64,000 nt of DNA, taken from contig CAWIMX010000001.1 in assembly GCA_963837345.1 (NCBI GenBank), positions 434,001 to 498,000 of the forward strand. Reading direction: 5' to 3'. The notes below the pieces were generated by a model. It made no database searches. It saw only the letters and a program-made list of their open reading frames with translations, and was not told the DNA's origin. Both the position numbers and the translations under genes were made by a program. Shown one piece after another: positions 16,461 to 25,350 of the stretch (the first letter of the stretch is position 1; each line of letters starts with the position of its first letter). This stretch comes from CAWIMX01 sp963837345. Its GTDB lineage: Bacteria > Acidobacteriota > Vicinamibacteria > Vicinamibacterales > CAVVIG01.

Positions 16461-17739
16461 ATGGCATCCCTCCTCGACAACAGCCTCGTGATCGTCCTGG
16501 CCGGCGGTGTCGGCGAACGGCTGCACCCGTTGACCAGGGATCGGGCGAAGCCGGCCGTCTATTTCGGCGGCCCGTATCGCATCATCGACTTCGTCCTGAG
16601 CAACTGTCTCAACTCCGGGCTCCGGCGGATCTTCATCGCGACGCAATACAAATCGCTGTCGCTCAATCGGCACATCCGGATGGGCTGGAGCGTGGTCTCG
16701 GAGGAGCTCGGTGAGTTCGTCGAGATCCTGCCGCCGCAAAAGCGGGTGAGCGAGCACTGGTACCAGGGCACGGCGGACGCCGTCTACCAGAATTTGTACT
16801 CGATCCTCCGGGAGCAGCCGCTGCACCTCATCGTGCTGTCGGGCGATCACGTCTACAAGATGGACTACGAGCGCATGCTGCGGTTCCATCTCGACCGCGG
16901 CGCCGCGGCGACGCTGGCCACGATCGAGGTGCCGCTCGCCGACGTCCACCGCTTCGGCATCGTCGTGACCGACGACGCATCGCGGGTGACGGGGTTCCAG
17001 GAAAAGCCGAGCCAGGCCACCGCCGCGTCCGGTTCGACCGACGTCGCGCTGGCCTCGATGGGCGTGTATATCTTCGAAACCGAAGCGCTCGTCCGCGTGC
17101 TCGAGGCCGACGCCGTGCGCGACACGGCCCACGATTTCGGCAAGGACATCATCCCGGCCCTGATTCCCGAAGGCCGCGTCTATTCGGTACAGCTTCTACG
17201 ACGAGAACAAGGCGGCGGTGAAGTACTGGCGCGACATCGGCACGCTCGACGCCTACTTCGAAGCGAGCATGGATCTCTGCCGGGTCAACCCGCAGTTCAA
17301 TCTGTACGACCCGGAGTGGCCGCTGCGCACGTATCAGCCGCAGGCGCCGCCGGCCAAATTCGTGTTCGCCGAGCCGGGCCGCTGCGGCCAGGCGCTCGAC
17401 TCGGTCATCTCGCCGGGCTGCATCGTCTCGGGCAGCACGGTGGTCGGCAGCGTCCTCTGTCCGAATGTGCGCGTGCACAGCTTCGGCCGGGTGGAGCAGA
17501 GTATTCTGATGCCCGGCGTGCGCGTGGGACGCCATGCCCGGATTCGCCGCGCCATCGTCGATCGCGACGTGCTGATTCCGCGCGGCGCCCTCATCGGCTA
17601 CAACGTCGAAGAGGATCGGCGCCGCCACGCGGTCACCGACGGCGGCGTCGTCGTGGTCGGCCCCGACGATGAGCCGTTCATCGGCCCGCTCGACGAGGAG
17701 GCGCTCGGCCGGGAGGCCGCCGCGGATCACCGGGGTTGA
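16461..17739 (+). pseudogene. glgC: Glucose-1-phosphate adenylyltransferase, interrupted by a +1 frameshift
   Basis: Makes ADP-glucose from ATP and glucose-1-phosphate for glycogen synthesis. The first part has LAGGVGERLHPLT, AKPAVYFGG.YRIIDF, WYQGTADAVYQN and SGDHVYKMDY. After GRVYS the frame shifts: TATTCGGTACAGC at 17181-17193 should read TAT-TCG-TAC-AGC, so one G near 17186-17187 is extra. The following frame continues with YSFYDENKAAVKYWRD and the left-handed beta-helix domain to 17739. Apart from this base the protein is full length (about 425 residues) with no other damage, so an assembly indel or very recent mutation is likely. Start is ATG 16461; TTG 16446 is an alternative. Probably co-transcribed with eno and gpmA. 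Confidence 0.88.
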
Positions 17740-17761
17740 TGAGAGTCGAAACGAGGTCGTC

Positions 17762-19048
17762 GTGAAGATATTGCGACTGCACGGCCGCGAGATTCTGGAC
17801 TCGCGCGGCAATCCGACGGTGGAAGTCGACGTCACGCTCGAGGGAGGCGCGCTCGGCCGGGCCGCCGTGCCCTCAGGGGCGTCCACTGGCGAGCGCGAGG
17901 CTCTCGAACTGCGAGACGGCGACACGGGCCGCTACGGCGGCAAGGGCGTCCGCCGCGCCGTCGCCAACGTGAACGGGGAAATCGCGAAGGCGATTGCCGG
18001 GCGGGAGTTCGACCAGCGCGCGCTCGACGAGGCGCTCCTCCGTCTCGACGGCACCCCGACCAAGAGCCGCCTGGGGGCGAACGCCCTGCTCGGCGTATCG
18101 ATGGCGGCCACGCGGGCCGAGGCGACGGCCCGCGGCATCCCCCTCTATCAGCACATCGGCGCGCTCTATGGCTCCGACACGTTGACCCTGCCGACGCCGA
18201 TGATGAACATCCTCAACGGCGGAGCGCACGCGGACAGCAGCGTCGACTTCCAGGAATTCATGGTCATGCCCGTCGGGGCACCGACCTTCGGCGAAGCCCT
18301 GCGGACCGGCGCCGAGATCTTTCACGCGCTGCGAGGCATCCTGAAGAGCCGTGGCCAGGCGACGGGCGTCGGCGACGAGGGCGGCTTCGCGCCGAACCTG
18401 CGGTCGAATCGCGAGGCCGTCGAGGTGGTGCTCGAAGCCGTCGGCAAGGCGGGCATGAAGGCCGGCACCGACGTGTTCCTCGCGCTCGACGTCGCGTCGA
18501 GCGAACTGTGGGCGGGCGGCGGCAAGTACACGTTCAAGAAGTCGGGCGAGGCCGATCGGACGTCGGACGCCATGGTGCGGCTGTACGAGGAGTGGCTCCG
18601 CGAGTATCCGATCATCTCCATCGAGGACGGGCTCGCGGAAGACGACTGGGACGGCTGGCGCACGCTCACGCGCCAGCTCGGCGACCGGGTGCAGCTGGTC
18701 GGCGACGACATCTTCGTCACCAACCCGGAGATCCTCGAGCGCGGCATCCAGACCGGCGTCGCCAACGCGTTGCTCGTGAAACTGAACCAGATCGGCACCG
18801 TCACCGAGACGCTCGACGCTATGCGCATGGCACGCGATGCCCGTTATGGCACGATCATCTCCCATCGCTCCGGCGAGACCGAAGACACCACCATCGCCGA
18901 CCTCGCCGTCGGCACCGCGGCCGGCCAGATCAAGACCGGATCGGCCAGTCGGACCGACCGCGTCTGCAAGTACAACCAACTGCTCCGCATCGAAGAGGCG
19001 CTGGGCTCCCGCGCGAGGTACGCCGGCCGCTCGGCGATTCGCCCATGA
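17762..19048 (+). CDS. eno: Enolase
   Basis: Converts 2-phosphoglycerate to phosphoenolpyruvate. 428 residues from GTG 17762, preceded by GAGG at 5-base spacing; the open frame runs further upstream but that part is unrelated. Diagnostic segments are EILDSRGNPTVEVDV, VPSGASTG, DEGGFAPNL, the metal ligands in LALDVASSEL, SIEDGLAEDDWDGW and GDDIFVTN, the catalytic Lys in LLVKLNQIGT, and the C-terminal ISHRSGETEDTTIADL. Normal family length. Its stop overlaps the gpmA start (ATGA), so the two consecutive glycolytic steps are translated together. Confidence 0.98.
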   Translation: MKILRLHGREILDSRGNPTVEVDVTLEGGALGRAAVPSGASTGEREALELRDGDTGRYGGKGVRRAVANVNGEIAKAIAGREFDQRALDEALLRLDGTPTKSRLGANALLGVSMAATRAEATARGIPLYQHIGALYGSDTLTLPTPMMNILNGGAHADSSVDFQEFMVMPVGAPTFGEALRTGAEIFHALRGILKSRGQATGVGDEGGFAPNLRSNREAVEVVLEAVGKAGMKAGTDVFLALDVASSELWAGGGKYTFKKSGEADRTSDAMVRLYEEWLREYPIISIEDGLAEDDWDGWRTLTRQLGDRVQLVGDDIFVTNPEILERGIQTGVANALLVKLNQIGTVTETLDAMRMARDARYGTIISHRSGETEDTTIADLAVGTAAGQIKTGSASRTDRVCKYNQLLRIEEALGSRARYAGRSAIRP

Positions 19049-19791
19049 CCGCGCTCGTCCTGCTCCGCCACGGCGAAAGCACCTGGAATCGCGAGAATCG
19101 CTTCACCGGCTGGACCGACGTGGATCTGTCGGACCGGGGCCGCGACGAAGCCCTCACGGCGGGACGACTCCTGTGCGACGGCGGCTACACGTTCGACGTG
19201 GCGTATACCTCGGTGCTCAAGCGGGCGATCCGCACGCTGTGGATCGCCCTCGACGCGATGGACTTGATGTGGATCCCCGTCGAGAAATCGTGGCGGTTGA
19301 ACGAGCGGCACTATGGAGCGCTGCAGGGCCTGAACAAGGCCGAGACCGCCGCCCGCCATGGTGAAGCGCAGACCAAGATCTGGCGCCGCAGCTACGATGT
19401 CCCGCCTCCGGTCCTCACGCCCGACGACCAGCGAAACCCCGCGCGGGATCCGCGATACGCCTCGCTCGCGCCGGGCGAGCTGCCGCTGGCCGAGTCGCTC
19501 AAGGACACGGTGGCGCGTTTCCTGCCGTACTGGCACGAGACGATTGCCCCGGCGGTCGCCTCCGGCCGGCGCGTCCTCGTCGCGGCGCACGGGAACAGCC
19601 TGCGCGCGCTCGTGAAGTACCTCGATCAGATCTCCGACGCCGACATCGTGGAATTGAACATTCCGACGGGCATCCCCCTGGTGTACGAACTGGACGATCG
19701 GCTGCGGCCTATCCGGCGCCGGTATCTGGGCGATCCCGAGGCGGCGAAGGCCGCGGCGGCGCGGGTGGCGGCCCAGAGCAGGCCGGAATGA
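19045..19791 (+). CDS. gpmA: 2,3-bisphosphoglycerate-dependent phosphoglycerate mutase
   Basis: Interconverts 3- and 2-phosphoglycerate, the step before enolase. 248 residues from ATG 19045. The active-site phosphohistidine lies in LLRHGESTWN; ENRFTGWTDVDLSDRG, the ERHYGALQG segment and the second active His in VLVAAHGNSLRALVKYL follow, all typical of the cofactor-dependent family. The start overlaps the enolase stop, giving an operon in reaction order reversed. A strong hairpin follows five bases after the stop. Confidence 0.97.
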   Translation: MTALVLLRHGESTWNRENRFTGWTDVDLSDRGRDEALTAGRLLCDGGYTFDVAYTSVLKRAIRTLWIALDAMDLMWIPVEKSWRLNERHYGALQGLNKAETAARHGEAQTKIWRRSYDVPPPVLTPDDQRNPARDPRYASLAPGELPLAESLKDTVARFLPYWHETIAPAVASGRRVLVAAHGNSLRALVKYLDQISDADIVELNIPTGIPLVYELDDRLRPIRRRYLGDPEAAKAAAARVAAQSRPE

Positions 19792-19821
19792 AAAAAGCCG
19801 GCTCGCATGCGCGAGCCGGCT
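19791..19821 (-). terminator. Intrinsic terminator for the minus-strand small gene, possibly bidirectional
   Basis: An 11-bp perfect stem, AGCCGGCTCGC (19796-19806) with GCGAGCCGGCT (19811-19821), and a 4-nt loop. On the minus strand it is followed by a run of T (complement of AAAAAA at 19791-19796), a textbook intrinsic terminator for the gene ending at 19855. On the plus strand it also directly follows the gpmA stop but lacks a U tract. Confidence 0.85.
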
Positions 19822-19854
19822 CCACAGTGTCGGCGATCGATCGGACTGGAACGG

Positions 19855-20163
19855 CTACTCCACTGGCTCGGCGGTCTCGTCGGCGGCAATCCGCAGCGAA
19901 CGGAGAAACCGCCGGTCGTTCGCGGTGACCTCGAAGTTCCGCCGCGGCTGCACCGCGCGGGCGGGCGCGGCGACCTTGGTGAGCGCCGAGCCCGTCGCCT
20001 GCGAACGGCTGACGAAGCCGACGACGGCCTCGAGAGTCACTCGCATCTCGAATCCCGCCGCCCGCGCCTTTTCGCGGCAGGCTTCCACCTGGGGGTTCTC
20101 GGCGACGGCGGCGGCTATCGCGTCGGCCAGCTCGCGCGCGAACCGGTTGACGACCTCGTCCAT
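19855..20163 (-). CDS. Small helical hypothetical protein with own promoter and terminator
   Basis: A 102-residue protein I do not recognise. Residues 1-60 are strongly helical and amphipathic (ELADAIAAAVAENPQVEACREKARAAGF), residues 65-85 are basic and Pro/Ala-rich, and the end (ANDRRFLRSLRIAADE) is another charged helix. No signal peptide, membrane segment or cysteine cluster. It is a monocistronic unit: a very good promoter at 20298-20326, a leader of roughly 125 nt and an intrinsic terminator right after the stop. That regulatory quality argues for a real, well-expressed gene of unknown function. The Arg/Lys content could fit nucleic-acid or protein binding. Confidence 0.65.
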   Translation of the reverse strand: MDEVVNRFARELADAIAAAVAENPQVEACREKARAAGFEMRVTLEAVVGFVSRSQATGSALTKVAAPARAVQPRRNFEVTANDRRFLRSLRIAADETAEPVE

Positions 20164-20297
20164 CCTGCTTCCTCCCTCACGCCGCCGGGCCGGGTTCCGG
20201 AGGCGCTTCCCGATCAGACACTGACACCAGGGTGATGGCAGGGATCGGGCGCCATAACGTGTTCGAGTGTGTCGGAAAACTCTGCAGGTTAAGCTGC

Positions 20298-20326
20298 AGT
20301 GTACGCCCCAGTACCCAGCGTGTCAA
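20298..20326 (-). promoter_or_regulatory. Near-consensus promoter of the small helical protein, with a downstream dyad
   Basis: On the minus strand, TTGACA (20326-20321, perfect) and TACACT (20303-20298) are 17 bases apart. Immediately downstream, CTGCAG-CTTAAC-CTGCAG (20299-20282 region) repeats a self-complementary hexamer around the predicted transcription start. It could serve as an operator or leader hairpin. Confidence 0.7.
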
Positions 20327-20330
20327 GCAC

Positions 20331-21818
20331 TTACGACGACGACGGTTCCAGCGGATCGGCCCGCGCGACCCGCCAGTCGGCTGCACGCGCCTGCCCGGGA
20401 TGAATCGCTTCGACCACCTCGACGGGCCACGCGCGGCGGCGCGGGCTCAGCCGCGACACGATCAGCGTCGTCGCAAAGTTGGCCGTCATGCTCGGAATCG
20501 CGACGTGGATGCCCAGCGGCGTGCCGGCCAGGGTCCAGATCGCGAACATGGCCGCTCCGGTCATCAACCCCCAGAACGCGCCTGCCTCGGACACGCGCCT
20601 GGTTCCCAGGTAGGTAACGCCCAGGACGACGACGGCAATGCCCGCCCGGAAGGCGTACGCCCAGATTGTGAGATTCAGAATCCCTTCGAAGGTGGCCGCC
20701 GCGGCCCAGCCCGCCGCCAGCACCGCGCCGCCCAGCGCGCGCGAAATCACCAGCCGCTGTCGATCGGTCAGCTCGCGATGGCCGATCACGTCTCGCAGAA
20801 AGATCTGCACGGGCGCGAGAAAGCAGAGCGGGCCGGTCGACACGATCGCGGCGAACAGCCCGCACAGGCCGATGCTCGCCACGACCGGATTCAGCGCGAG
20901 GATCATCGCCGGCGCAGCCGCGAGCCCGCCCGGCAGGTCAGCGCCGAACTGGACGCGCGCGGCCATCCCGATCAGCGCGAACGGGACGCCCACGAAGAGG
21001 AACATCGCACCGGTCAGCCATGCGCCCTTGACGGCGACCCTGACGTCTTTCGCCGCGAAAATGCCGGTGATGGCCGCCTGCGCCGCGAACAGATTGAAGA
21101 CGGTCCCGAGCATCTCGCCGCCCTGCGTGAGCGGGTTGCCCGGGTTCAGGCTCCAGTAGGACGAGGGCAGTTCCGTCCAGATCCGGTGAAAGCCGACGGC
21201 CACGCTGCCGCCGACGAACTGCAGCGAATAGAGCACGCTGACCACCGCACCGCCGAGCATCACGACGAGCTGCACGATGTTGACGAACGCGATGGAATGC
21301 AGGCCGCCCGCCACGACGATCGCAAAGAACACGGCGGCCGCGATGAGCTCGGCGCTCGAGACGCCGATGCCGAGCAACGGCGACAGGAGCGCGCCTGCCG
21401 CCATGATCTGGCTCACGCCGATCACGAAATAGGCGATGGCGATCACGACCGCCGCCAGGGCACGCGTGCGGCCGTCGAAGAGTCGCCCCACGATTTCCGG
21501 CACTGTCACGGCGCGCAGACGCCGGTACCGGCCGGCCATCGTCGCGGCAAACACGAAGAAGGCGATGCCGACCGAAAAATTGAACACCGCGCCGACGATG
21601 CCGTCGGTATAGCCACGCTGGCTCACGCCCACGGTCGACGCCCCGCCCAGCATGTCGCCGCCGACGACGGCCACGACGAGCGACAGCGGCAGCGCGCGTG
21701 CGGCCACGAGAAAATGCTCCGAACCGAGGCGGCGGCGTAGCACGAGATTGCCGATCCCCAGGGTGACGAGCGCGTAGGCCGCGAGAATGGCAAGCGGAAG
21801 GGGGTGATCGAGGCCCAT
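20331..21818 (-). CDS. Sodium:solute symporter family (SSS) permease
   Basis: A 495-residue inner membrane transporter with about 13 hydrophobic segments. The ATG at 21818 gives MGLDHPLPLAILAAYALVTL as the first helix; the frame is open upstream but runs antisense through the mutase gene. Family marks are RRRLGSEHFLVAARALP near the N-terminus, GGDMLGGASTVGVSQRGY, the substrate/sodium region FFAIVVAGGLHSIAFVN, and ANLFAAQAAITG-like helices. Substrates of this family include sugars, amino acids, acetate, proline and pantothenate; I cannot choose among them. It diverges from the mutase gene with a 54-base gap. Confidence 0.86.
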   Translation of the reverse strand: MGLDHPLPLAILAAYALVTLGIGNLVLRRRLGSEHFLVAARALPLSLVVAVVGGDMLGGASTVGVSQRGYTDGIVGAVFNFSVGIAFFVFAATMAGRYRRLRAVTVPEIVGRLFDGRTRALAAVVIAIAYFVIGVSQIMAAGALLSPLLGIGVSSAELIAAAVFFAIVVAGGLHSIAFVNIVQLVVMLGGAVVSVLYSLQFVGGSVAVGFHRIWTELPSSYWSLNPGNPLTQGGEMLGTVFNLFAAQAAITGIFAAKDVRVAVKGAWLTGAMFLFVGVPFALIGMAARVQFGADLPGGLAAAPAMILALNPVVASIGLCGLFAAIVSTGPLCFLAPVQIFLRDVIGHRELTDRQRLVISRALGGAVLAAGWAAAATFEGILNLTIWAYAFRAGIAVVVLGVTYLGTRRVSEAGAFWGLMTGAAMFAIWTLAGTPLGIHVAIPSMTANFATTLIVSRLSPRRRAWPVEVVEAIHPGQARAADWRVARADPLEPSSS

Positions 21819-21872
21819 GTCGGCAGAGTATGCGCCAGGAGGCGCCGACACTCGCAGTACAATCGCGCCAAC

Positions 21873-23459
21873 GTGGCCGATCGACCGATCCCTCGAGAAC
21901 CGGCGTCCGCCGACGCCCGCACGCCGCGCGATCTGACCGGCTGGGAACCCCGCAATGCGCTGGGCCTTCCCGGGGAATTTCCGTTCACGCGGGGCATCCA
22001 GCCGACCATGTATCGCGGGCGGCTGTGGACGATGCGGCAGTACGCGGGATTCGGCACGGCCGCCGAATCGAATGCCCGCTACCGGTATCTGCTCGAGAAG
22101 GGCGTGAGCGGCTTGAGCGTCGCCTTCGACCTGCCCACCCAGATGGGCTACGACTCCGACCATCGGCTCGCCACCGGAGAGGTGGGCAAGGTCGGCGTCG
22201 CGATCGACTCGATTGACGACATGGCGACGCTCGTCGAGGGCATTCCGCTCGACCGCGTCTCGACCTCGATGACGATCAACGCGACGGCGATCGTGCTGCT
22301 CGCCCTCTACATCGCGGTCGCGAGGCGCCAGGGCGTGTCGCCGTCGGCGCTGTCGGGCACGATCCAGAACGACATCCTGAAGGAGTACGTGGCCCGCGGC
22401 ACCTACATCTATCCGCCGCGGCCTTCCCTGCGGATCGTGACGGACATCTTCTCCTACTGCGCCCGCGAGCTGCCGAACTGGCACACGATCTCGATCAGCG
22501 GTTATCACATCCGCGAGGCGGGCTCGACCGCGGTGCAGGAAGTGGCGTTCACGTTCGCCGATGCGACGGCCTACGTGCAGGCGGCGATCGACGCCGGCCT
22601 CGACGTGAATCGGTTCGGGCAGCGGCTCTCGTTCTTCTTCAACGCCCACAACGACTTCCTGGAGGAAGTGGCGAAATTCCGGGCGGCGCGGCGCCTGTGG
22701 GCGCGCATCATGCGCGACCGCTTTCACGCCACGCATCCACGCGCGCAGCAGCTGCGATTCCACACGCAGACGGCCGGCAGCACGCTCACGGCCCAGCAGC
22801 CCGACAACAACATCGTGCGGGTGACGCTGCAGGCCCTCGCCGCGGTCCTTGGCGGCACGCAGTCGCTCCACTGCAACGGTCGCGACGAAGCGCTCGCGCT
22901 GCCGACCGAGGAATCGGCGCGCATCGCCCTGCGCACGCAGCAGATCCTGGCCGCCGAATCGGGCGTCGCGAACACCGTGGATCCACTGGCCGGGTCGTAC
23001 GCCGTCGAAACCCTCACCAACGAGATTGAACGCGGCGCCGAGGATCTGCTCGCACGCATCGACGCGGCCGGCGGCACGCTCGCGGCGATCGAATCCGGCC
23101 TGATTCAGCGCGAGATCCAGGAGTCGGCGTACCGCGCGCAGGTCGCCGTCGACGACCGGACGGCGATCGTCGTCGGCGTGAACGGCTATGCCGACGAGGC
23201 GCGGCGCCGCAGCCCCGGCATCTTCCGCGTCGATCCCGACGTCGAGCGATCGCAGGTGGCCCGCGTACGGGCGCTGCGTGCCGCGCGCGACGCCGATGCC
23301 TGGCGTACGGCGCTCGCCGGAGTGACGCGAGCCGCCTCGGACGGATCGAATCTGGTGGCCCCGATCGTGGCGGCCGTGGAAGCGCGGGCCACCGTGGGCG
23401 AGGTCGCCGACGCGATGCGTGCCGTATTCGGCGAGTTCACCGAGGCGGCCGGGCGGTGA
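21873..23459 (+). CDS. Methylmalonyl-CoA mutase large subunit (catalytic domain only)
   Basis: A 528-residue catalytic TIM-barrel domain of the B12-dependent acyl-CoA mutases, started at GTG 21873. Tyr57 (in RQYAGF) and Arg175 (in VARGTYIYPP) match the pair that in characterised methylmalonyl-CoA mutases contacts the substrate carboxylate; isobutyryl-CoA mutases have Phe and Gln there. Y211/H212 (SGYHIREAG) match the catalytic Tyr/His. The C-terminal cobalamin-binding domain (DxHxxG) is absent, so it must pair with a separate small subunit not in this window. Its stop overlaps the first Opp-type ATPase by four bases, an unexpected partner. Confidence 0.88.
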   Translation: MADRPIPREPASADARTPRDLTGWEPRNALGLPGEFPFTRGIQPTMYRGRLWTMRQYAGFGTAAESNARYRYLLEKGVSGLSVAFDLPTQMGYDSDHRLATGEVGKVGVAIDSIDDMATLVEGIPLDRVSTSMTINATAIVLLALYIAVARRQGVSPSALSGTIQNDILKEYVARGTYIYPPRPSLRIVTDIFSYCARELPNWHTISISGYHIREAGSTAVQEVAFTFADATAYVQAAIDAGLDVNRFGQRLSFFFNAHNDFLEEVAKFRAARRLWARIMRDRFHATHPRAQQLRFHTQTAGSTLTAQQPDNNIVRVTLQALAAVLGGTQSLHCNGRDEALALPTEESARIALRTQQILAAESGVANTVDPLAGSYAVETLTNEIERGAEDLLARIDAAGGTLAAIESGLIQREIQESAYRAQVAVDDRTAIVVGVNGYADEARRRSPGIFRVDPDVERSQVARVRALRAARDADAWRTALAGVTRAASDGSNLVAPIVAAVEARATVGEVADAMRAVFGEFTEAAGR

Positions 23460-24415
23460 GCCTCCTCGAGGTGGCGCACCTCACGACGGTCTTCGATCTT
23501 CCCGCGGGCCGGGCCGCGGCGGTCGACGACGTCAGCTTCGCGGTGAATGCGGGCGAGACGCTCGGCCTCGTCGGGGAATCCGGCAGCGGGAAGTCGGTGA
23601 CGGCGCTGTCGATCATGCGCCTCGTTCAGCCCCCGGGCCGGACAACGGCCGGCGAGGTAAGGTTCAACGACCGCAACCTGCTCGCGCTGTCCGAAGCGGA
23701 GATGTGTCGCGTTCGCGGCGCCGAGGTGGCGCTGATCTTCCAGGAGCCGATGACGGCGCTCAATCCGGTCTTCACGGTCGGTGATCAGATCGCCGAGACG
23801 CTGCTCGTCCATCGGCGCGCCTCGCGCGCGGAGGCCCGCCAGCAGGTGATCGACCTGCTCGAGGCCGTGCGCATTCCAGACCCGGCGGCGCGCGCCGACG
23901 ACTACCCTCATCAGCTCTCGGGGGGCATGCGGCAGCGCGTGCTCATCGCCATGGCGCTCGCCTGCCGCCCCTCGCTCGTCATCGCGGACGAGCCGACGAC
24001 CGCCCTCGACGTCACGATCCAGGCCGAGATTCTGGACCTGCTGCGGGAAACGCGCGACCGCTTCAACCTGGCCCTCCTGCTCATCACCCACGACCTCGGC
24101 GTGATTGCGCAGATCGCCGACCGGGTGGCCGTCATGTATGCCGGCCGAATCGTGGAGGACGGCCCCGTTCAGGCGATCTTCCACGACGCGCAGCACCCGT
24201 ACACTCGAGGGCTCCTGGCCTCGATGCCCGGACCGGGCCGCGAACGGCTCAGGGCCATCGAGGGCACCGTGCCGTCGCCGGGGGCGCTCCCCCGCGGCTG
24301 CGCCTTCCATCCCCGGTGTCCCGACCGGTTCGAGCGCTGCACGACCGCGCCGCCGCCCGACTATCCGGTCGGCGTGGAACACCGGGCGAAGTGCTACCTG
24401 TACGACGCGCGCTGA
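23456..24415 (+). CDS. Oligopeptide/dipeptide ABC transporter ATP-binding protein (OppD/DppD-like)
   Basis: A 319-residue ATPase that would power peptide or nickel uptake through a membrane permease pair. It has Walker A GESGSGKS, Q-loop FQEPMTALNP, signature LSGGMRQRV, Walker B LVIADEPTTALD and the switch His in LLITHDLG. The family-specific C-terminal extension follows, with CAFHPRCPDRFERC, four cysteines that in this group bind an Fe-S cluster. The GTG start is inside the stop of the mutase gene. No permease or substrate-binding gene accompanies it here. Confidence 0.93.
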   Translation: MSLLEVAHLTTVFDLPAGRAAAVDDVSFAVNAGETLGLVGESGSGKSVTALSIMRLVQPPGRTTAGEVRFNDRNLLALSEAEMCRVRGAEVALIFQEPMTALNPVFTVGDQIAETLLVHRRASRAEARQQVIDLLEAVRIPDPAARADDYPHQLSGGMRQRVLIAMALACRPSLVIADEPTTALDVTIQAEILDLLRETRDRFNLALLLITHDLGVIAQIADRVAVMYAGRIVEDGPVQAIFHDAQHPYTRGLLASMPGPGRERLRAIEGTVPSPGALPRGCAFHPRCPDRFERCTTAPPPDYPVGVEHRAKCYLYDAR

Positions 24416-25293
24416 TGCCGCTCCTCGACGTCTCCCATCTCGTCAAGCACTTCGTCCGCGGCAGGGGCCTCTTCCGGCCCGGCACGGTCGTGCGCGCCGT
24501 CGACGATGTGAGTTTTGCCATCGACGCGGGCGAAACGTTCGGCCTCGTTGGCGAATCGGGCAGCGGCAAGACGACGACCGGGCGCTGCCTGCTTCGGCTG
24601 GTGGAACCGACATCGGGCGCGGTGACCTTTCGGGGCGAGAACCTCCTCGCCTTCGACAGCGCCCGGCTTCGTCGCGCCCGCCGCGACATGCAGATCGTCT
24701 TCCAGGATCCCTACTCGTCGCTGAATCCCCGCATGCGCGTGCGGGAGATCGTCGAAGAGCCGCTCGTGATTCACCGGCTCGGTCGGCGGGCCGAGCGAGC
24801 CACGCGCGTCGCCGAGCTGTTCCGTCTCGTCGGGCTCGACCCCTCGCAGCTCGACCGCTATCCGCACGAGTTCAGCGGCGGACAGCGTCAGCGTATCGGT
24901 CTGGCGCGGGCCCTGGCGCTGAACCCGTCTTTTCTCATCCTCGACGAACCCGTGTCGGCGCTCGACGTCTCGGTACAGGCCCAGGTCGTGAACCTGCTGC
25001 TCGACCTGCAGCAGCGGCTCGAGCTGACCTATCTCTTCATTGCGCACGATCTGCGGCTCGTCGAGCACATCTGCAATCGAGTGGCGGTGATGTACCTGGG
25101 GCGGATCGTGGAGCTGGGGCCGACGGCCGCCATCTTCGACGGCCCGCAGCATCCGTACACGCGCGCGCTGCTCTCAGCAATTCCCGTCCCCGACCCCGAC
25201 GCCCCGCGGCACCGCATCCGGCTCGATCCGGCCGCCGTGGATCGCGATGCCGCGCTCCGCGAAGTCGGGAGCGGGCATTGGGCGGCGGTATAG
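24415..25293 (+). CDS. Oligopeptide/dipeptide ABC transporter ATP-binding protein (OppF/DppF-like)
   Basis: A 292-residue second ATPase of the heterodimer. ATG 24415 overlaps the OppD-like stop by one base. Walker A GESGSGKT, Q-loop FQDPYSSLNPRMR, signature FSGGQRQRI, Walker B FLILDEPVSALD and switch His in FIAHDL are intact. It is about 30 residues shorter than many OppF proteins: after HPYTRALLSAIPVPDP only a short tail remains and the C-terminal cysteine cluster is missing. Directly after its stop lies a truncated foreign coding fragment, so the original 3' end of the gene or operon, possibly including permeases, may have been lost by recombination (inference). Confidence 0.92.
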   Translation: MPLLDVSHLVKHFVRGRGLFRPGTVVRAVDDVSFAIDAGETFGLVGESGSGKTTTGRCLLRLVEPTSGAVTFRGENLLAFDSARLRRARRDMQIVFQDPYSSLNPRMRVREIVEEPLVIHRLGRRAERATRVAELFRLVGLDPSQLDRYPHEFSGGQRQRIGLARALALNPSFLILDEPVSALDVSVQAQVVNLLLDLQQRLELTYLFIAHDLRLVEHICNRVAVMYLGRIVELGPTAAIFDGPQHPYTRALLSAIPVPDPDAPRHRIRLDPAAVDRDAALREVGSGHWAAV

Positions 25294-25350
25294 TCGAGTG
25301 TCGCCATCTCCGCTTCCTGCCATGGTCCGTGCTCGTGGTCGTGGGCATGG

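Noticed and set aside
21819..22871. Upstream extension of the symporter frame on the minus strand
   Set aside because: It runs antisense through the mutase gene and has no membrane or symporter features; the ATG at 21818 gives the expected first helix and family length.
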